A stretch of DNA of 64,000 bases. Origin: Chrysemys picta bellii. Lineage: Eukaryota > Chordata > Testudines > Emydidae. Where the stretch lies: NCBI RefSeq assembly GCF_011386835.1, contig NC_088791.1, forward strand, positions 57,121,498-57,185,497. Reading direction: 5' to 3'. The notes beneath the pieces are model-generated. The model searched no databases. It had not been told where the DNA came from and was given only the letters and a program-made list of their open reading frames with translations. This document shows positions 59,218 to 64,000 of this stretch, in pieces. Every line of letters starts with the position of its first letter. The stretch's first letter is position 1. A program made the position numbers and the translations under genes.

Positions 59218-60085
59218 CAGGGGTCTCAAACTCAATTTACCTTAGGGCCAGTGCCAGTCCTCAAATCCTCAAATCCTCCCAGCAGGCCAATAATGTCACT
59301 CATGCCACCCAGAACCTGCCCCCCAAAACTCCGCACCACCAAACTCTGCCCCCCACCTGCCTAAGGCTCTGGGAGGGAGTTTGGGTTGGGGGAGGAGGTC
59401 TGGGGTAGGGGATTGAGGTGCAGGGTGCAGGCTCTGGGAGGCAGTTTGGGTGCAGAAGGGGTGAGAGGTTGGGCTCTGGGAGGGAGTTTGGGTGGGGGAG
59501 GAGGTCTGGGGTGCAGGCTCTGGGATGGAGTTTGGGTGCTGGGTGCAGGCTCTGGGCTGGGGCAGGGGATGGGGGTGGAGGAGGAGGAGGGGGTGGAGTT
59601 GCAGGGTCTGGGAGGGGTGCAGGCTCTGGGAGGGAGTTTGGGGGCGGGAGGAGTATGTGGGGAGGGGGGTGGGATGCAGGCTCTGGGAGGGGGTCAGAGG
59701 GTGTGACGCTTACATGGAGCTCCAAGGTGGGGCAGGCCAGGGGGCCTCCATGCACTGCTGCCCCCAGGCACCGCCCCCGCAGCTTCCCATTGCCCCAGGG
59801 GCACTCGGGGTGGGGGCAGTGCACGAAGGCACAGCCCCACCTCACCCCAGGGCCACAGAGAGGGGACGGCAGCCACGTGAAGCGAGCAGGTAGGAAGCCA
59901 CTCAGCTCCACTGCGCTGCTGGTGGTGGGCGGGGCCCCAGGCCATTTTAAATCGCCCGGGGGATGTGCGGGGTGGGGGAGTGCCAGGGGGCAGCAGGCAG
60001 GGCCAAGGGAGAGACCCGGCCCCAAAATTGCTGGAGCCCTGCGTGGGCCACAGATGGCCCATGGGCCGGGGCTGTGAGACCCCCG
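59218..60085. mobile_element. hAT-type MITE with internal minisatellite
   Basis: Its ends CAGGGGTCTCAAACTC and GCTGTGAGACCCCCG form an imperfect inverted repeat. The flanks CTCTGTGG (59210-59217) and GTCTATGG (60086-60093) agree at 6 of 8. The interior is a G-rich minisatellite (59366-59700) and a CpG-containing GC-rich part. Open frames of 100-240 codons on both strands come from the repeats. Confidence 0.7.
59366..59700. repeat. G-rich minisatellite
   Basis: Irregular repeats of GGTGCAGGCTCTGGGAGGGA and GTTTGGGTGGGGGAGGAGGT-type units. Confidence 0.85.
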
Positions 60086-60405
60086 GTCTATGGTCAGAGG
60101 TATTAGATGTCATAGAAAAAGTTACCGTCGACTAAGACATTCGTAGACAACACTACAAACTGCGCTATCAGAGAACTGTGTGTTTAAGAATTTTGAAGGC
60201 CTAAAAAGTAAAAACATTGTTATGGAAAACATCAAGAACCTTCCCAAGATATGCAGAGACTGAAAAGTGTATATCTTGGTATATAAAATGATGGTTTGCA
60301 CTTTATAGTTAAATTAGATATGGAAGGATGCACGGAGCACCCATTTTCCATGACTTTCTCCTCTCCTAGCCTGTCCAAAAAGAATTACAAGCAGAAGCTA
60401 ATATC

Positions 60406-63400
60406 CAGGGCTGTCCTTACCATGAGGCCAACTGAGGCAGCCGCCTCAGGTGCCAGACTGGGCGGGGGGGGGCACCGCTAGGACCCATAGTGTAGAAAAT
60501 TGTGTCAGCTGCTGGTGCATATGTATTCTCTCTGCTCTAGATGCATAGAGATGTTGGAGTGCTGTGCTGGAGGAAGAAGGACACAAGAGACATAACAGGC
60601 AGACAGGAGAAAAGGTCAGAGAGAATAACAGAAAGCAGCAGGAGCTGCAGGGAGAGAGAGGAGGAGGAGCCTCTTATGTACCTCTCTAGCACCCCCAGGA
60701 GCCTGGACTGATTAACACCAGCTTCTCAGGGAGCTTCCTGTTTCCTGCTGCTTCCCTGAACCCACTTGAGGAGAACAGGCAGTCAACTGAAGTAGTAGGA
60801 GCCAGTTAGGCCCTTAAGATGCTGATATCTTCCCTCACTCAGGCCCTGCTACCAGCCTGCTTATTTGTCCCCTTCAACTGAGTGTTGAGAGCCACTATAG
60901 CTGGCACAGAACAGCAGTCATGAGTGAAAGAAGAAAATGCCCCTCTGGGGCAGCATTCAGAAAAAGAAAGCAAGCAAAGGAAGCTTTTCTATCTAAGCAG
61001 GAAGGAGCTCTCCTGAGATACATAGACACAAATGTGCACAGTGAGCCTTCCAGCCCCAGTGAGGATGTGAGTGGTGAGGAGATGCCCAATCTTCCAGTTA
61101 GTCAGAGTGCAGGTGACCTGGCAGCTACTGTAGCATCCATATTTCCATCTCAAATGGATGTATCCATGCACATTCCTGAAGAAAAGTGTAGATCAGAGAA
61201 GAGTGTGGTGGAGGCACAAGAAACAGCCGCTGCTGAGTTTAGTTCCTTAAGTCTAGATGATCCAGGACCATGGACCGACTTGAGCAGTAACTTCCTTGTA
61301 CTGCATGGGCCATAGCAAGTGAAAAACGTCATGTTCCCCAAAGACAATGAAAATAGAAGTTTCCATCCAACACACTACTGGCGTGAAATCCCCAAAGGTG
61401 ACAAAATGGAGAAGCCATGGCTTATGTACTCAAAAACCCAGAATGCTGCATACTGTTTTTGTTGCAAACTTTTCCAGTCTAATGTTCCAGCCACATTGGG
61501 TTCTACAGAAACAAAGGACTGGAAAAATCTGGCTAGAAGTCTGGAATGCCATGAGAAGGCGGCAAATCAACAAAGAGCATTCCATAGGTGGAAAGAGCTT
61601 GAGATGAGACTAATGTTAAAGGCCAGCATAGATGACCAGCATCAAGAGAAGATTGCATCAGAGTCTCTTTACTGGCAAAATGTTCTGAAAAGGCTCATTG
61701 CCATTGTGAGAATGCTTGCTACCCAAAACCTAGCACTGCGTGGCACTTCAGATCAGCTGTATGTGGAGCTGATGGCTGAGTTTGATGCTGTACTCCAGGA
61801 GCATCTAAGAAGAGTCACCACCCAAGAAATGTACACACACCACCAATTTGGAAAAACACTTCAAAATGAGATCATACAGTTACTGGCAACAAAAGTCAAA
61901 CAGAAGATTGTGGCAGATCTGAAGTCAGCAAGATATTACTCTATTATTCTGGACTGCACACCTGACATCAGCCATACGGAACAAATTACTTTAATGGTGC
62001 GTTCTGTAACAACAGAACCTAGTGAAAATGTCCCTGCAATGGTGACTGTCAGAGAGCATTTTCTAGAATTTATTGACATTGATGATACTACAGGAGCTGG
62101 TCTGACAAATGTGCTTCTTAAAAAGCTGGAAGATATGAGAATTGCGATAGCTGACATGAGAGATCAGGGCTACGATAATGGTGCCAACATGAGAGGAAAG
62201 AACAGAGGAGTGCAGACACCAATCCGAGAGTTAAACCCTCGTGCTTTTTTTGTCCCATGCAGTTCTCATTCATTGAACTTAATGGTCAGTGATGCAGCAT
62301 CAGCTTCTAGTGAGGCTGCTGAATTTTTAAATGTAAATCAAAGCATCTATGTATTTTTCTCTGCATCAAGTCACGGATGGCAAATTTTGAAGCAACATCT
62401 GGGAACATCCTCTCTGACACTGAAACCACTGAGTGCCACATGATGGGAAAGTCGAGTGGCGGCGATAAAGCCTATCAAACACCAAATTGGGAAGATAGAT
62501 AATGCCATAGTTGCCATTATGGAGGATAATGCTATGACAGGAGCTTTTCGTGGGAGAACAATGGCAGAGGGAAATGGAATCACCAGAAACATACATAGCT
62601 TCAAATTTCTGTGTGGCTTAGTGTTGTGGCATGACATACTGTCATGTTGTAAGCAAGAGACTCCAAGATGTTGACCTTGATATATCTGGAGCAATGGAAC
62701 AACTGGACAAAGCAAAGTCATACCTACAATCTTACCACTCAGATGAGGGATTTCAAAACGTTCTGAAGAGTGCACAGAAGTTGGCAGAGGAACTTCACAC
62801 TGAAGCTATTTTCCCACCCATTCAAAAATACAAAAGAGTCACTGAAGAAGAAGACATTTTGATTATGAGGCACGGGATAATCCCATAAGAGACCCCAAAC
62901 AACAATTCAAAGGTGAATTCTTTAACCAGGTGCTAGATTGTGCAATACAGTCAGTTGAAGAATGTTTCATGCAGCTCAAGGAACACAGCAGTATAGTTGG
63001 GATGTTGTATGATATTCCAAAACTCCTCACTATACCTGAAGAAGACCTACACCAGCAATGCAGGGCACTAGAGACAGTGTTGACACATGATGACATGCGT
63101 GATATTGATGCGAGTGATTTAGGTGATGAACTGAAAGCCCTTTCAAGATACATTTCAGCAGGATCAACTCCAAAGGCTGTTCTGGAATATATGTGCACAA
63201 ATAAGATGACCACCCTCTTTCCAAATGCTTTTGTTGCTCTGCGCATACTTCTAATACTTTCTGTAACAGTTGCCAGTGGAGAATGCAGCTTCTCCAAGCT
63301 GAAGTTAATAAAAACACATCTATGCTCCACAGTGACACAGGAGAGGCTGGTCAGCCTTGCGACCATCTCAATAGAGCATGACGTGGCCCAGACTGTGGAC

Positions 63401-63537
63401 CTTCAGGAAGCAGTTCAAATCTTTGCAACCAAGAAGGCAGAATTGTGCCCTTTCAAAGTTTTTGCCCAAGTGAGGGGCCATGGGGGCAACATTTGAGCTC
63501 CCCACCTCAGGTGCCAAAATGTTGTGGGTCAGCCCTG
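60406..63537 (+). mobile_element. Near full-length hAT transposon, 3,132 bp
   Basis: It starts CAGGGCTGTCC and its right end is GGGTCAGCCCTG, an imperfect inverted repeat. The exact 8-bp direct repeat CTAATATC lies at 60398-60405 and 63538-63545. CCTCAGGTGCCA occurs near both ends in direct orientation (about 60447 and 63505). It carries one transposase gene on the + strand that is nearly complete but broken. Confidence 0.93.
60920..63496 (+). pseudogene. hAT transposase pseudogene (ZMYM/DUF4371-like type)
   Basis: Read in order, the gene has a basic N-terminus (MSERRKCPSGAAFRKRKQAK), a stop TAG at 61313 and then a TTF-type zinc-finger region (AAYCFCCKLF; LARSLECHEKAANQ). The RNase-H-like catalytic core follows (YYSIILDCTPDISHTEQITL with the first Asp; PCSSHSLNLMVSDAA; SHGWQIL). 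A second stop, TGA at 62441, precedes WESRVAAIK. A frameshift lies near 62640 and a compensating one near 62870. The C-terminal dimerisation domain is present (ASGECSFSKLKLIKTHL; QERLVSLATISIEHD), ending at TGA 63494-63496. An intact enzyme of this type cuts out and reinserts the element. This copy cannot be translated through. The second stop sits where hAT proteins usually have Arg (T-R-W-E), consistent with CGA to TGA decay at a CpG. Confidence 0.9.
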
Positions 63538-63545
63538 CTAATATC

Positions 63546-64000
63546 ACTACAAGCACTGGCAACTCCTCTTCAGAGCGTCCACCTCCAGCTTTGAAGGGCC
63601 AGCCATGACATGGTCACCAAAGCCAGTACTGCTCCTAAGTGAGTCTTTCTGCTGGGAAGGAAGGGAACTCAAAGCTTAAAACACAGAGGGGAAAGGACAT
63701 CCCTGGGACATTCATTGAACTGCAGAGTTGAGTGCTGTTTTCACCACAGATCCTTTGGATCCACAGGATTTGTAGATGGACTCCTGCATGCACTGCAAGC
63801 CCCTCATCTTTGAAGGGACCATCAGGCGAGCAGACAACAAGATTCACTTTATGGAGATAATGAATTAATTTTTTCCCTCCAGCTGTGTTTTCCATGGGAT
63901 CATGAGGACCATGAAACCAACTATTCAGTGGAAGCACAGAACTGCAAAATACATTCCAATATAAAATGGGGTCCTTTAGGGACTCCTAGAGTCAGTGCTG
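63546..64000. other. Intergenic end of window, nothing recognised
   Basis: The 100-codon - strand frame at 63635-63937 has no domain I know. No element boundary seen before the window ends. Confidence 0.4.

Noticed and set aside
59300..60077. Frames of 219-241 codons on both strands
   Set aside because: They read through a G-rich minisatellite inside a MITE; Gly/Pro-rich, no domain.
1..64000. CRISPR arrays, bacterial operons, tRNA or rRNA genes
   Set aside because: None found; tandem repeats present are minisatellites without unique spacers, and the gene structure is eukaryotic with introns.

Overview
The window looks like a piece of an amniote nuclear genome, most likely a turtle. It has no bacterial gene layout. 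Its repeats are a mix I associate with reptile genomes: many CR1 LINE fragments, Penelope-like elements (PLEs) with GIY-YIG endonucleases, abundant hAT-type MITEs and a few solo LTRs. The species call is inference. The only host gene I can support is TMEM117 on the + strand. Its last two coding exons are 14819-14948 and 29011-29651. They join in phase across a 14.06 kb intron and encode the C-terminal part of this multipass membrane protein. The rest is intron (1-14818 and 14949-29010) and 3' flank/intergenic sequence (after 29651).

Upstream intron (1-14818): a GC-rich MITE (433-846), a 5'-truncated CR1 on + (about 2750-4860), a CR1 tail (5165-5509), an LTR-like block (5510-5966), a hAT MITE with a perfect 8-bp target-site duplication (6976-7208), a Tigger-like MITE, a second-family PLE (about 9745-10950) split by a palindrome-rich MITE, and a 2.2 kb CR1 on - (12525-14735). 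That CR1 ends only about 80 bp before a TMEM117 splice acceptor.

Last intron (14949-29010): an L2-like LINE remnant on - interrupted by a MITE, a MIR-like SINE, CR1 and LINE fragments, a 1.28 kb solo LTR (23196-24479, TG...CA, 4-bp duplication) carrying a 60-bp minisatellite, a GC-rich block, and a CR1 (26368-27095) containing a 74-bp inverted-repeat MITE.

3' flank (29652-64000): the most striking object is a 2.3 kb PLE insertion at 32122-34442 built as a palindrome. Two 1139-bp arms, each carrying the end of the reverse transcriptase and a complete GIY-YIG domain, face head to head around a 6-nt spacer. The whole is flanked by a 13-bp target-site duplication. A second small PLE insertion (58854-59050, 12-bp duplication) also has inverted 3' ends and a similar 30-40 nt asymmetry. 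Further on are hAT MITEs at 37536-37838 and 42354-43796 (the latter with an internal minisatellite and a nested element), a Tigger-like MITE, a long foldback element (46206-46510), more MITEs and CR1 tails, a second LTR-like repeat (about 56602-57719), a repeat-rich MITE (59218-60085), and a nearly full-length hAT transposon (60406-63537, perfect 8-bp duplication). That transposon's transposase gene is broken by two in-frame stops and a pair of compensating frameshifts.

No CRISPR, operon, tRNA or rRNA gene was seen. Family names for repeats rest on recognised motifs and remembered sequence character, not on a database search.
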